Assembly (NCBI GenBank): GCA_963848375.1
Contig: CAWKDK010000010.1
Location: 1-64,000, forward strand
Direction: 5' to 3'
DNA: 64,000 nucleotides
DNA from: JAJPJE01 sp963848375
GTDB lineage: Bacteria; Acidobacteriota; Terriglobia; Terriglobales; Acidobacteriaceae
In this document: one piece after another, positions 43,765 through 51,857 of the stretch
Layout of the letters: each line of letters opens with the position of its first letter
How positions within the stretch are numbered: the stretch's first letter is position 1
Made by a program: the position numbers and the translations under genes
The notes under the pieces: generated by a model
What the model was told of the DNA's origin: nothing
Seen by the model: the letters and a program-made list of their open reading frames with translations, nothing else
The model's database searches: none

Positions 43765-45345
43765 GTGACCTTGCAATCACTACCGGACCAGGTTCGCACT
43801 TCGAACGTTCAGGAAGAACGCTACTGGTATAGCCGTCACGCCAAGTCCGTGATTTTCAGCATCGTCGTCCTGGTGTGCATTGGGACGTACCTCGCATTCA
43901 CGATTCCGCTGTCAGTATTTCCCACCACCGATTTCCCGCGCGTGGTCATTGCTGTCGATAACGGCGTGATGCCGATCGATCAAATGATGGTAACCATCAC
44001 CCGGCCGATCGAGGAGACAGTCAACAGCGTTCCCGGTCTGGAGAGCGTGCGCTCAATCACCAGTCGCGGTTCCGCAGAGGTCGATCTGTTCTTCGACTGG
44101 CACGTCGACATGATCCAAACCCTGCAGCTCGTGGATGCCGCGCTCTCCCGCGTGCGCACGAGCCTGCCCCCGGGCGCCATCGTTGATACGCACCGACTCA
44201 CGTTCGCCAGCTTTCCCATCATCGGCTACAGTCTCACCTCTGAGACGATGCCTCAGACGCAGCTCTGGGAGCTCGCGACCTATGAATTGAAACCGCGCCT
44301 CAACCGCTTGAATGGCGTTGCCACCGTGGTTGTACAGGGAGGCCAGGAGCCGGAATTTCACATCATTCCCGATCCCGCGAAACTGCTCGCTGCGAGTGTT
44401 ACCGTCACCGACATTCTCAATGCGGTGAAGAGTACGAATCTCATCGATTCGCCGGGCCTCCTCGAACAGAATCATCAGCTTTATCTGGGACTCATCAACG
44501 GGCAGGTGCGCGATCCTCAACAGATCGCGCAGATTGTCATCAAGAACACGCAGACCGGAATACCCGTCCGCATCGGCGATGTCGCGAACGTCGCGCCTGA
44601 CGTCAAGCCCGTGTATACGATTGTCACGGCGAATGGCAAACCAGCCGTCCTGCTCAATATCAGCCGCCAGCCAGACAGCAACACGGTCCAGGTCGCGAAC
44701 GAAGTGCATGCGGAGATCGCGAGTATCCAGCGCTCTCTGCCTCCGGGCATCGTGCTGCAACCGTTCTACGACCAGTCCGAGCTGGTTACCGAATCGATCA
44801 AGAGCGTGCGCGACGCAGTCCTGATCGGGCTGATTCTCGCTTGCATCATCATTGTCGTGTTCCTTCGCGATTGGGGTGCATCGATCACCGCCGCGCTGGT
44901 GATCCCGGCAACCGTAACCATCACGTTCATTGCCCTCAAGCTTCTCGGCCAAAGTTTCAACCTGATGACTCTCGGCGGACTCGCAGCAGCCGTCGGACTG
45001 GTGATTGACGATGCCATCGTCGTAGTCGAGAACATCTCGCTGCACCGCGCCGCTGGCCAGCGTCCGTTGCAAGCGGTTCGCAGTGCTCTTTCGGAAATCA
45101 CTGTTCCCCTGATTGGATCCACCATCACTCCGATCGTCGTCTTTGTGCCACTCACCGTTGTCACTGGCGTGACCGGCCTGTTCTTCCGCGCGTTGGCCAT
45201 CACGGTGGCAGCGGCTTTACTCACCTCACTTCTGCTGGCTCTAACCTGGACGCCGACTCTTAGCCAGTACTTCCTGCGGCCCAACCGTGCTGACGTCGGA
45301 AGTGAGTCCGTAAAGAGCAGAGGAAACAGCCGAACTGGAGGTTGA
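43765..45345 (+). CDS. RND efflux permease, N-terminal half; frameshifted
   Basis: This 526-codon frame encodes the first six helices and first large loop of an acidobacterial RND permease: WYSRHAKSVIFSIVVLV, PTTDFPRVVIAVDNG, and the TM4 proton-relay motif GLVIDDAIVVVEN. It ends LSQYFLRPNRADV, then 17 residues of out-of-frame sequence. Reading on in the +1 frame from about 45311 (RAEETAELEVDDADGQL) runs directly into the C-terminal half. One inserted base near 45305-45316 thus splits a normal permease of about 1050 residues. Confidence 0.88.
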   Translation: MTLQSLPDQVRTSNVQEERYWYSRHAKSVIFSIVVLVCIGTYLAFTIPLSVFPTTDFPRVVIAVDNGVMPIDQMMVTITRPIEETVNSVPGLESVRSITSRGSAEVDLFFDWHVDMIQTLQLVDAALSRVRTSLPPGAIVDTHRLTFASFPIIGYSLTSETMPQTQLWELATYELKPRLNRLNGVATVVVQGGQEPEFHIIPDPAKLLAASVTVTDILNAVKSTNLIDSPGLLEQNHQLYLGLINGQVRDPQQIAQIVIKNTQTGIPVRIGDVANVAPDVKPVYTIVTANGKPAVLLNISRQPDSNTVQVANEVHAEIASIQRSLPPGIVLQPFYDQSELVTESIKSVRDAVLIGLILACIIIVVFLRDWGASITAALVIPATVTITFIALKLLGQSFNLMTLGGLAAAVGLVIDDAIVVVENISLHRAAGQRPLQAVRSALSEITVPLIGSTITPIVVFVPLTVVTGVTGLFFRALAITVAAALLTSLLLALTWTPTLSQYFLRPNRADVGSESVKSRGNSRTGG

Positions 45346-45382
45346 TGATGCCGACGGCCAGCTGACAGGCCGATTTCACAGA

Positions 45383-46921
45383 GTGCTTACTTTCTACGAA
45401 CGGTGGCTACGCTTTGCGCTCGATCGCCCGAAGTGGATCGCACTCTTTAGCGGCATTCTGATCGTTGGCTCATTCCTCTGTTACAAAGCGCTTGGAACCG
45501 ACCTGATGCCGGAAATCGACGAGGGCGGATTCGTCCTCGACTATCTGACTCCAGCGGGCACATCGCTCCAGGAAACGAATCGCATCGTTGGTCACCTCGA
45601 GCAGATGATCCGCGAAATTCCCGAGGTGCAAGGAGCCTCCCGTCGCACCGGACTGCAGTTGGGTCTGGCGGCAGTAACCGAAGCCAATTCCGGCGACATC
45701 GCGGTGAAACTCAAAAGCAACCATAGCCGCTCAACAGACGAGGTTATCTCCGATCTGCGCGCGAGGATTGCGAAGGAAGAGCCGCGTGTCGACGTCGAGT
45801 TCACGCAGATTCTCCAGGACATGATTGGCGACCTCTCGAACTCGCCGGAACCAGTGCAGATCAAACTCTTCTCGACCGATGCAGCTGCCCTTCAGGATTG
45901 GGCTCCGCGAGTGGCTTCCGCGATTGAGAAGATCGACGGCGTCGTCGATTTGAAGAACGGCATTGAAAATACAATCAGCGGGCCCGCTACGATCTTCCAG
46001 GTGAATCCCACCGTCGCTGCGCACGCGGGATTTACGCCCGAAGAGGTTGCTACTGATTCGACCGCCATTCTTGAAGGTGAGCCGGCCGCAACGCCTGTCA
46101 TCACAAACGATCGCGCTTATACGATTCGCGTGCGCTTCCCCGCCGCAAACCGTGCTTCACTCGCCGCCATGAGCAACACGCTCCTGGTTAGCGGCACTGG
46201 ACACACCGCCACTCTCGGCTCTTTATCCAGCGTCACCGAGGTTCCCGGCCAAACAGAAATCCGGCGCGAGAATCTGCAACGGGATGTTGCTGTTACTGCG
46301 CGACTGGAAGGGCGCGATCTCGGCAGCGCGATTGCCGCCGTCCAGAAGGCCGTCAATGGCCTTCATCTTCCCTCGTCAATTCGCGTGCAGTACGGCGGCA
46401 CCTACGAAGAACAGCAAAAGTCGTTCCACGACCTTCTGTTCGTTCTCGCGCTCGCAGTTGTCCTGGTATTCGTGGTCCTCTTGTTCGAGTTCCGCACGTT
46501 TGCCGCGCCCTTGGCGATTCTCACGTCTGCGCTGCTATCCACATCTGGCGTTCTTCTGGCGCTGTTGATCACGGGCACTACGTTCAATATCTCGTCCTTT
46601 ATGGGCCTCATCATGGTGATCGGTATTGTCGCGAAGAACGGCATCCTGTTGCTCGATGCGGATCAGAAATACCGCGCCCAAGGATATTCGCCACGCGACG
46701 CCATGCTCCATGCTGGCCGGCGGCGCTTGCGCCCAATCGTAATGACCGCGCTTGCTGCCATTGCCGGAATGTTGCCTCTGGCGCTGGCTCTAGGCTCCGG
46801 TTCCCAAATGTTGCAGCCGCTTGCCATCGCTGTCATCGGCGGCATTGCAGTTTCCATTGTTCTATCGCTGGTAATCACTCCCGCTGTGCATTTCTACCTC
46901 AGCCATGCTGAAGGAAGGTGA
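45383..46921 (+). CDS. RND efflux permease, C-terminal half; frameshifted
   Basis: The second half of the same permease begins in frame at least 70 bases upstream; GTG 45383 is merely the first usable start. It opens with the TM7 block FYERWLRFALDRPKW and EIDEGGFVLDYL, carries the second periplasmic loop and the C-terminal six helices, including GIVAKNGILLLDADQ. Neither half could pump alone. If the base is an artefact, the operon encodes a full tripartite pump controlled by the two-component system. Confidence 0.88.
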   Translation: MLTFYERWLRFALDRPKWIALFSGILIVGSFLCYKALGTDLMPEIDEGGFVLDYLTPAGTSLQETNRIVGHLEQMIREIPEVQGASRRTGLQLGLAAVTEANSGDIAVKLKSNHSRSTDEVISDLRARIAKEEPRVDVEFTQILQDMIGDLSNSPEPVQIKLFSTDAAALQDWAPRVASAIEKIDGVVDLKNGIENTISGPATIFQVNPTVAAHAGFTPEEVATDSTAILEGEPAATPVITNDRAYTIRVRFPAANRASLAAMSNTLLVSGTGHTATLGSLSSVTEVPGQTEIRRENLQRDVAVTARLEGRDLGSAIAAVQKAVNGLHLPSSIRVQYGGTYEEQQKSFHDLLFVLALAVVLVFVVLLFEFRTFAAPLAILTSALLSTSGVLLALLITGTTFNISSFMGLIMVIGIVAKNGILLLDADQKYRAQGYSPRDAMLHAGRRRLRPIVMTALAAIAGMLPLALALGSGSQMLQPLAIAVIGGIAVSIVLSLVITPAVHFYLSHAEGR

Positions 46922-46928
46922 GTTCCGA

Positions 46929-47948
46929 ATGTTGCGAATAGCAAAGACCCTAGCGTTTGTAGTCTCCACCTCGTTGATTTTGACAGGCGTTTCGCTTGCA
47001 GAGTCAGCGCCACTTTACAAACAGGTCGCCAAGTACACGATTGGCGGTGATGGCGGCTGGGATTACATCACCTACGATCCCAGCGGCAATCGCCTCTTTG
47101 TCGCTCACAACAGTGCCATCTACGTGATCGATGCCACCAGTGGCAAAAAGACTGGAGAGATTCCCGCCAACGGCGCACATGGCGTGGCGCTCGTTCCCGA
47201 CAAAGGGCTCGGGTTCAGTTCCAACGGCCGCGCCGGAACCGTAACAGTTTTCGATTTGAAGACGCTCGCGCCCAAGACCGACATCAAGGTGGGAGAGAAT
47301 CCGGACGCCATCATCTACGACAAATACGCAAATCGCGTCATCGTGATGAACGGACGCAGCCACGACCTGATGGCGATCGATCCGGACTCGTTGAAGGTTG
47401 TTGCCACAGTGCCGCTCGGAGGCAAACTCGAGTTCGCCGCGGCGGACCCTGGACACGTGTACGTGAATGTTGAAGACACTGGCGAAATCGCGGTCGTCGA
47501 TTCCACGACCTGGAAAGCGACCGAGCGTTGGAAGTTGACCGACTGCGAAGAACCATCCGGCCTTGCGATCGACGAAGCCGCTGGTCACCTGTTCACAGTG
47601 TGTGGCAATGGCAAGATGTTGGTCGTGGATAAAAAGACTGGCAAGGCTGTGGCTACGCCGGCGACCGGGAAGGGCACCGATGCGGCAGCTTTTGATCCCA
47701 AGCTTGGATTCGCGTTCGCTTCCAACGGCGAAGGTACCTTGACTGTAGTTCGGCGAGTAAAGGGTGGAACCTACGAGGTTGCAGCCAACATCCCAACGCA
47801 GCGGGGTGCACGAACGATGGCTGTCGACCCCAGCAGCCACAGAATCTTTCTCCCGACTGCAGAACTGGGTCCGCCGGCAGAAGGCCAAACCAGGCCAAGC
47901 ATTAAGCCAGGATCATTTGAGATCCTCGTGTACGCTCCATCAGAATAG
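46929..47948 (+). CDS. Exported YncE-like beta-propeller protein
   Basis: Start ATG 46929 (339 residues) is preferred to an ATG at 46905 inside the permease; GAAGGAAGG precedes it. A signal peptide (LAFVVSTSLILTGVSLAES) exports a seven-bladed propeller of 40-45 residue blades with the YVTN/YncE pattern: NRLFVAHNSAIYVIDATSGK, GFSSNGRAGTVTVFDLKT and similar repeats. It is eight bases after the permease stop, so it belongs to the efflux operon. It may be a periplasmic binding partner; that role is unproven. Confidence 0.85.
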   Translation: MLRIAKTLAFVVSTSLILTGVSLAESAPLYKQVAKYTIGGDGGWDYITYDPSGNRLFVAHNSAIYVIDATSGKKTGEIPANGAHGVALVPDKGLGFSSNGRAGTVTVFDLKTLAPKTDIKVGENPDAIIYDKYANRVIVMNGRSHDLMAIDPDSLKVVATVPLGGKLEFAAADPGHVYVNVEDTGEIAVVDSTTWKATERWKLTDCEEPSGLAIDEAAGHLFTVCGNGKMLVVDKKTGKAVATPATGKGTDAAAFDPKLGFAFASNGEGTLTVVRRVKGGTYEVAANIPTQRGARTMAVDPSSHRIFLPTAELGPPAEGQTRPSIKPGSFEILVYAPSE

Positions 47949-48030
47949 GGAAGCGATGAAGCAGACAATCGCGAGGCGAGGCTTGAGACATCTTCATGCG
48001 TATGCCTCAATAACAATTGCTGATCGGTGG

Positions 48031-48063
48031 CCCGGATGACACAATGAGCTCTCGTCATCCGGG
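48031..48063. promoter_or_regulatory. Stem-loop over the start region of the DUF4019 gene
   Basis: CCCGGATGAC at 48031-48040 pairs with GTCATCCGGG at 48054-48063 (ten perfect pairs, 13-base loop); GGGGG right after the second arm is the likely ribosome-binding stretch for GTG 48072. There is no T-run after it. It could end the efflux transcript or mask translation of DUF4019. Confidence 0.4.
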
Positions 48064-48071
48064 GGCCGCAG

Positions 48072-48533
48072 GTGAATGCGTTCAAACGCTCGGTAGTGAT
48101 TGCCGTTCTGGCCCTCCTCTGCTGCCAGGCGTTTGCCGCCGACGCGAAAGAATCGGCGGCCGCCAAATTCGCAACGGACTGGCTCGCTCTCCTCGACGCA
48201 GGCAAATACGACCAGTGCTGGAAACTGACCTCGCCCTCATTCCAATCATCGATTCGCAAAGATAAATGGGAATCCCAACTGGGCCACTGGCGACACCTGT
48301 TAGGAAAGAATCGCGCCCGCAAACTCTTGAATGCTATTTACACCAACAAGCTCTCGGGAGCAGAAGACGGCGACTATGTTGTGGTCACTTTCATCAGTAG
48401 CTTCGAGCGGCTTGGCTCGGGAATCGAGACCGTGATCCCGCAATTGCAATCAGATGGCAGCTGGAAGGTTTCCGGTTACGGAGTGAAGCCCTCGGATGTC
48501 GACGATTCCGGTTTTTCAGTTTCGCCGAAGTAA
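48072..48533 (+). CDS. DUF4019-family exported protein
   Basis: This 153-residue product has a GTG start and a signal peptide (VVIAVLALLCCQAFAADA). The DUF4019 body includes FATDWLALLDAGKYDQCWKLTSPSFQ, FQSSIRKDKWESQLGHWRH and a terminal EDGDYVVVTFISSFERLGSG. Proteins of this family are periplasmic and resemble small NTF2-like folds; function unknown. It follows the YncE-like gene by about 120 bp, with a strong hairpin between, so it may be separately expressed. Confidence 0.85.
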   Translation: MNAFKRSVVIAVLALLCCQAFAADAKESAAAKFATDWLALLDAGKYDQCWKLTSPSFQSSIRKDKWESQLGHWRHLLGKNRARKLLNAIYTNKLSGAEDGDYVVVTFISSFERLGSGIETVIPQLQSDGSWKVSGYGVKPSDVDDSGFSVSPK

Positions 48534-48667
48534 CAAAGCGGTCGCTGCCATGAACCCGTGATCCCGCTCACAAACTACCCGGTTGCTCCTCGTTACAGTC
48601 CCTACGTTTTCGCTCTTCTGCCCGCTGAATTAGAATCTCAGCGCAGACGAAACGAGCTTCCGGAGCC

Positions 48668-50200
48668 ATGTTTAAAAAGGTCCTGATTGCCAATCGCGGA
48701 GAAATTGCGGTGCGCGTCATTCGCGCCTGCCGCGAAATGGGTATTCGCTCCGTCGCCGTTTATTCCGACGTCGATCGCGCCTCGCTCCATGTTCGCAAAG
48801 CCGACGAAGCTTACCACATCGGTCCGGCGACCGCGACCGAGTCGTACCTGAACATCGCCAAAATTCTCGACGTCGCGAAGCGCAGCGGCGCCGAAGCGAT
48901 TCATCCCGGCTACGGCTTCCTTTCCGAGAACGCGAACTTCGCTCGCGCTTGCACTGCCGCGGGAATCAAGTTCATCGGCCCGACCGGCGATGCGATGGAC
49001 CGGATGGGCTCGAAAACCCGCGCCCGCCAGGCAATGTCGAAGGCTGACGTCCCGTTTGTTCCGGGCACATTGCGCGGACTGGAGTACCCCGAAACGGAGA
49101 TCAAGGCTGCCGAAATCGGCTATCCCATCATGCTGAAGGCCGCGGCGGGAGGCGGCGGCAAGGGCATGCGCATGGTGCGCGCGCCTCAGGATCTGAAGTC
49201 CTCCTTCGAAGGAGCGCGTAGCGAGGCCGAACGTTCTTTCGGCGACAGCGAAGTCTATATCGAGAAATACATCGAGAATCCGCGGCACGTGGAAGTGCAG
49301 ATCTTCGCCGACGAGCACGGCAACTGCGTCTATCTCGGCGAGCGCGAATGCTCCGTGCAGCGCCGCCATCAGAAGGTACTCGAAGAATCGCCGTCCCCGA
49401 TCGTCACCGAAGAAATGCGCCAGCGTATGGGCGAGATCGCAGTGCGCGTCTCCAAAGCCGCCGGATACACCAACGCCGGTACCGTCGAGTTCATCGTCGA
49501 CCAGGATCGCAACTTCTATTTCCTTGAGATGAACACGCGCCTGCAAGTCGAGCATCCAGTTACGGAACTCGTCACCGGACTCGATCTCGTGCACCTGCAA
49601 ATGCACATCGCCGCAGGCGAACCGCTGCCATTCCGGCAGGAAGACGTGAAGCTTCGCGGCCATGCGATTGAATGCCGTATCTACGCCGAGGATCCCGACA
49701 ACAATTTCTTTCCGAGTCCAGGCAAGATCACGCTCCTCTTGCTCCCCTCTGGCCCGGGGATCCGGCGCGACAGTGGCATGTATGAAGGATGGACCGTTCC
49801 CCTCGACTACGATCCACTGCTCGCCAAGTTGATCGGCTATGGTTCGGATCGCGAGCAAGCGATCGCGCGACTGCAACGCGCGTTGTACGAGTACTTCGTC
49901 GGCGGCATCAAGACGAATATCAGCCTGTTCCGGCGTATCCTGCGGCATCCGGATTTTCGGGCAGGTAACATCGACACTGGTTTTCTGGATCGTCTTCTCG
50001 CGGACAAGAATTACGACCTGACACCCGACGAGACCTCCGAAGCGAACAAGGCGCGAGTGGCGGCCATTGCTGCGGGATTGTTCGCCGTCTTGCAGCCGCT
50101 TGCAACAAATGGTGTCTCGAACAACGGCACAGGTAAGACGAACGGCACAGACGCTTCCAAATGGAAACAGGCCGGACGACGGGAAGCGCTGCACAGCTGA
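48668..50200 (+). CDS. accC: Biotin carboxylase subunit
   Basis: The product is 510 residues, about 50 longer than typical AccC. It carboxylates biotin with ATP and bicarbonate. The N-terminus is MFKKVLIANRGEIAVRVIRAC, the ATP-grasp loop is KAAAGGGGKGMRMV, and RRHQKVLEESP and EMNTRLQVEHPVTEL follow; the C-terminal 50 residues are unusual (VAAIAAGLFAVLQPL...). The biotin carrier gene follows 65 bp later. The organisation and carrier type resemble a split acyl-CoA carboxylase alpha subunit (propionyl- or methylcrotonyl-CoA) as much as acetyl-CoA carboxylase; no carboxyltransferase gene is in the window. Confidence 0.92.
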   Translation: MFKKVLIANRGEIAVRVIRACREMGIRSVAVYSDVDRASLHVRKADEAYHIGPATATESYLNIAKILDVAKRSGAEAIHPGYGFLSENANFARACTAAGIKFIGPTGDAMDRMGSKTRARQAMSKADVPFVPGTLRGLEYPETEIKAAEIGYPIMLKAAAGGGGKGMRMVRAPQDLKSSFEGARSEAERSFGDSEVYIEKYIENPRHVEVQIFADEHGNCVYLGERECSVQRRHQKVLEESPSPIVTEEMRQRMGEIAVRVSKAAGYTNAGTVEFIVDQDRNFYFLEMNTRLQVEHPVTELVTGLDLVHLQMHIAAGEPLPFRQEDVKLRGHAIECRIYAEDPDNNFFPSPGKITLLLLPSGPGIRRDSGMYEGWTVPLDYDPLLAKLIGYGSDREQAIARLQRALYEYFVGGIKTNISLFRRILRHPDFRAGNIDTGFLDRLLADKNYDLTPDETSEANKARVAAIAAGLFAVLQPLATNGVSNNGTGKTNGTDASKWKQAGRREALHS

Positions 50201-50227
50201 TTTGATTAAGGTGTTGACTCTGCTTTT

Positions 50228-50259
50228 ACTGAAAGACTGATCGACTGAAAGACTGACGG
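50228..50259. repeat. Four tandem ACTGANNN octamers
   Basis: ACTGAAAG, ACTGATCG, ACTGAAAG and ACTGACGG follow each other without gaps, between the biotin carboxylase stop and the biotin carrier start. The same octamer recurs in inverse and direct orientation after the carrier gene. Confidence 0.7.
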
Positions 50260-50265
50260 ACCCGC

Positions 50266-50763
50266 TTGACCTACGACATTCTCATCGACGGCAAGTCTCA
50301 CCGGCTCGAACTCAACCAAGCCGATGGCATCTGGCATTGCCGTCTCGACGACGAAGAGGTTCACGTCGACGCGATCCTCGCCAGGCCAAATGTTATTTCG
50401 CTCATCATCGATGGCATTGCTTACGAAGTGAAGCGTGAGCTCACGCCCACCGACACGCACATCTGGGTCAAGAGCGCGCGCTTTGCTGCTGAAGTCCGCG
50501 ACCCACGTTCCTTGCGCAGTCGTCGCGGCAAAGGCGCGGGAACCGAAGGGCCTCAGAAACTCGTCGCCCCGATGCCCGGCAAAATCGTTCGCGTGCTCGC
50601 CAAGGAAAAGGATCGGGTGGAAGCCGGGCAAGGCCTCATCGTTATTGAAGCGATGAAAATGCAGAACGAGTTGAAGTCTCCGAAGAAGGGAACCGTGAGC
50701 CAGATTCTCGCGAAAGAGGGGGCTACGGTCACCGCCGGAGAAGTGCTCGCGATTGTCGAATAG
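50266..50763 (+). CDS. Biotin/lipoyl carrier protein of a carboxylase
   Basis: This 165-residue protein starts at TTG (50266) close after the octamer repeat. An N-terminal beta-strand block (DILIDGKSHRLEL, about 1-100) resembles the BT-domain/carrier junction of propionyl-CoA carboxylase alpha chains rather than AccB. The C-terminal biotinyl domain (about 100-165) has PMPGKIVRVLAKEKDRVEAGQ and the biotinylated lysine in VIEAMKMQNEL. It receives carboxybiotin from the preceding subunit. It is probably co-transcribed with accC despite the repeats. Confidence 0.9.
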   Translation: MTYDILIDGKSHRLELNQADGIWHCRLDDEEVHVDAILARPNVISLIIDGIAYEVKRELTPTDTHIWVKSARFAAEVRDPRSLRSRRGKGAGTEGPQKLVAPMPGKIVRVLAKEKDRVEAGQGLIVIEAMKMQNELKSPKKGTVSQILAKEGATVTAGEVLAIVE

Positions 50764-50764
50764 T

Positions 50765-50905
50765 AGATCAGTCTTTCAGTCGATCAGTCCTTTAGTCAGC
50801 TTCTCCATACGCAGTTCAATAGCTTCCATATTCAATGGTGAGTCCGCTACTGACGTAGTCCTAAACTGATGTACTGAAGAACTGATAGTACTGATGTACT
50901 GAGAT
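50765..50905. repeat. Inverted and direct octamer repeats after the biotin carrier gene
   Basis: At 50765-50797 the octamers appear on the minus strand (CTTTCAGT, CGATCAGT, CTTTAGTC), forming an inverted repeat with 50228-50259 around the carrier gene. At 50865-50905 they appear again on the plus strand (ACTGATGT, ACTGAAGA, ACTGATAG, ACTGATGT, ACTGAGAT), ending ten bases before the kinase ATG at 50915. Confidence 0.65.
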
Positions 50906-50914
50906 ACGAACTTC

Positions 50915-51448
50915 ATGATCATCATCCTCGCCGGCCTGCCCGGCACCGGCAAAAGCACTCTCGCAGACGCACTCGCTCAGCGGATCGACGCGACCATTCT
51001 CGATAAAGATCCTATTCGCGCCGCTCTCTTCGCTCCATCGGACATCGAGTACTCCACCTCTCAGGACGATTTTGTCGTCGGCATCATGATGCAAGTAGCC
51101 GGCTATCTTGTTCATCGCGGACCTTCGCGCCCCATCATCCTTGACGGCAGGCCTTTTTCGCGACGCTACCAACTCGAACAGGTGATTCGTTTCGCCGATC
51201 AGATGGAAGAGCCCTGGCGGATTCTCGAGTGCATCTGTTCGGACGAGACCGCACGCGCCCGGCTGGAGCAGAGCGCAGACGCACACACGCATCCCGCCAT
51301 CAACCGGGATTTCAATTTATATTTGCGTGTGAAGCAGCAGTTTGAAGAGATTACTTTTCCGAAGACGACGATCGATACGGATCAGCCGCTGGAAGTCTGT
51401 GTTGAGGAAGCACTCGCCGCACTGCGAAGCACTACCACAGAGGGTTAG
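50915..51448 (+). CDS. P-loop ATP-binding kinase-like protein
   Basis: This 177-residue protein has Walker A GLPGTGKS at 7-14, then STSQDDF and SRPIILDGRPFSRRYQLEQV with a Walker B-type Asp, and a C-terminal basic lid region. It fits the AAA_33/zeta-toxin or shikimate/gluconate-kinase size class; the substrate is unknown. A toxin role is unlikely without an adjacent antitoxin. The octamer repeats directly precede the ATG and may include the leader. Confidence 0.7.
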   Translation: MIIILAGLPGTGKSTLADALAQRIDATILDKDPIRAALFAPSDIEYSTSQDDFVVGIMMQVAGYLVHRGPSRPIILDGRPFSRRYQLEQVIRFADQMEEPWRILECICSDETARARLEQSADAHTHPAINRDFNLYLRVKQQFEEITFPKTTIDTDQPLEVCVEEALAALRSTTTEG

Positions 51449-51492
51449 CAACTCCGCAGGTTCACTAGCAGAAAAACAACGCGACTGCCGGA

Positions 51493-51660
51493 CTACTCTT
51501 TCTTCTCCGCGGGTGGCTCAGGATCTTTGACTGCGCCCTTGAAGTTTCTGATGCCTTCGCCCAATCCTTTGCCGAGTTCGGACAAGCGGCCGGGGCCGAA
51601 GATGAGCAGCGCGATGGCGGCGATTACCAGAATCTCCGGTAATCCCAATTTGCCTAGCAT
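51493..51660 (-). CDS. tatA: Twin-arginine translocase subunit TatA/TatE
   Basis: Start ATG 51660 (55 residues) has GGAGA five bases upstream; upstream in-frame starts at 51696 add only unsupported residues. The single N-terminal membrane helix with LPEILVIAAIALLIFGPGRL, the FGPG hinge and amphipathic helix (LSELGKGLGEGIRNFKG) are canonical TatA. It oligomerises to form the folded-protein translocation pore; TatB and TatC are not in the window. Confidence 0.9.
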   Translation of the reverse strand: MLGKLGLPEILVIAAIALLIFGPGRLSELGKGLGEGIRNFKGAVKDPEPPAEKKE

Positions 51661-51670
51661 GTTGGTCTCC

Positions 51671-51686
51671 TGGAGGAGCTCCTCCA
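51671..51686. promoter_or_regulatory. 16-bp perfect palindrome in the tatA leader
   Basis: TGGAGGAGCTCCTCCA lies 11 bases upstream of the tatA ATG and next to its ribosome-binding GGAGA. On RNA it would form an eight-pair stem that includes an extra Shine-Dalgarno copy and could affect translation. Confidence 0.35.
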
Positions 51687-51857
51687 AGCCGCGCACCGGC
51701 GCCTGAGGAACTGCATCTCGAAGCTCTTTCGCTTCTCATTGATTCTAGGCCAGCTGTACCCCGGAGTCAAAGACAGCCTGCGGCGGCCTTTTCGCGGTCG
51801 GCCCACGCAAATACCCGAACCGCCATGCAGTTTGCCGCATCATTTAACATACTCGTC

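Noticed and set aside
48638..50194. A 518-codon minus-strand open frame
   Set aside because: It lies entirely opposite the biotin carboxylase gene, has no ribosome site and no known domain, and reflects the codon bias of the real gene.
50228..50905. Possible CRISPR array
   Set aside because: Units are 8 bp, not 23-50 bp, with no regular spacers and no cas genes.
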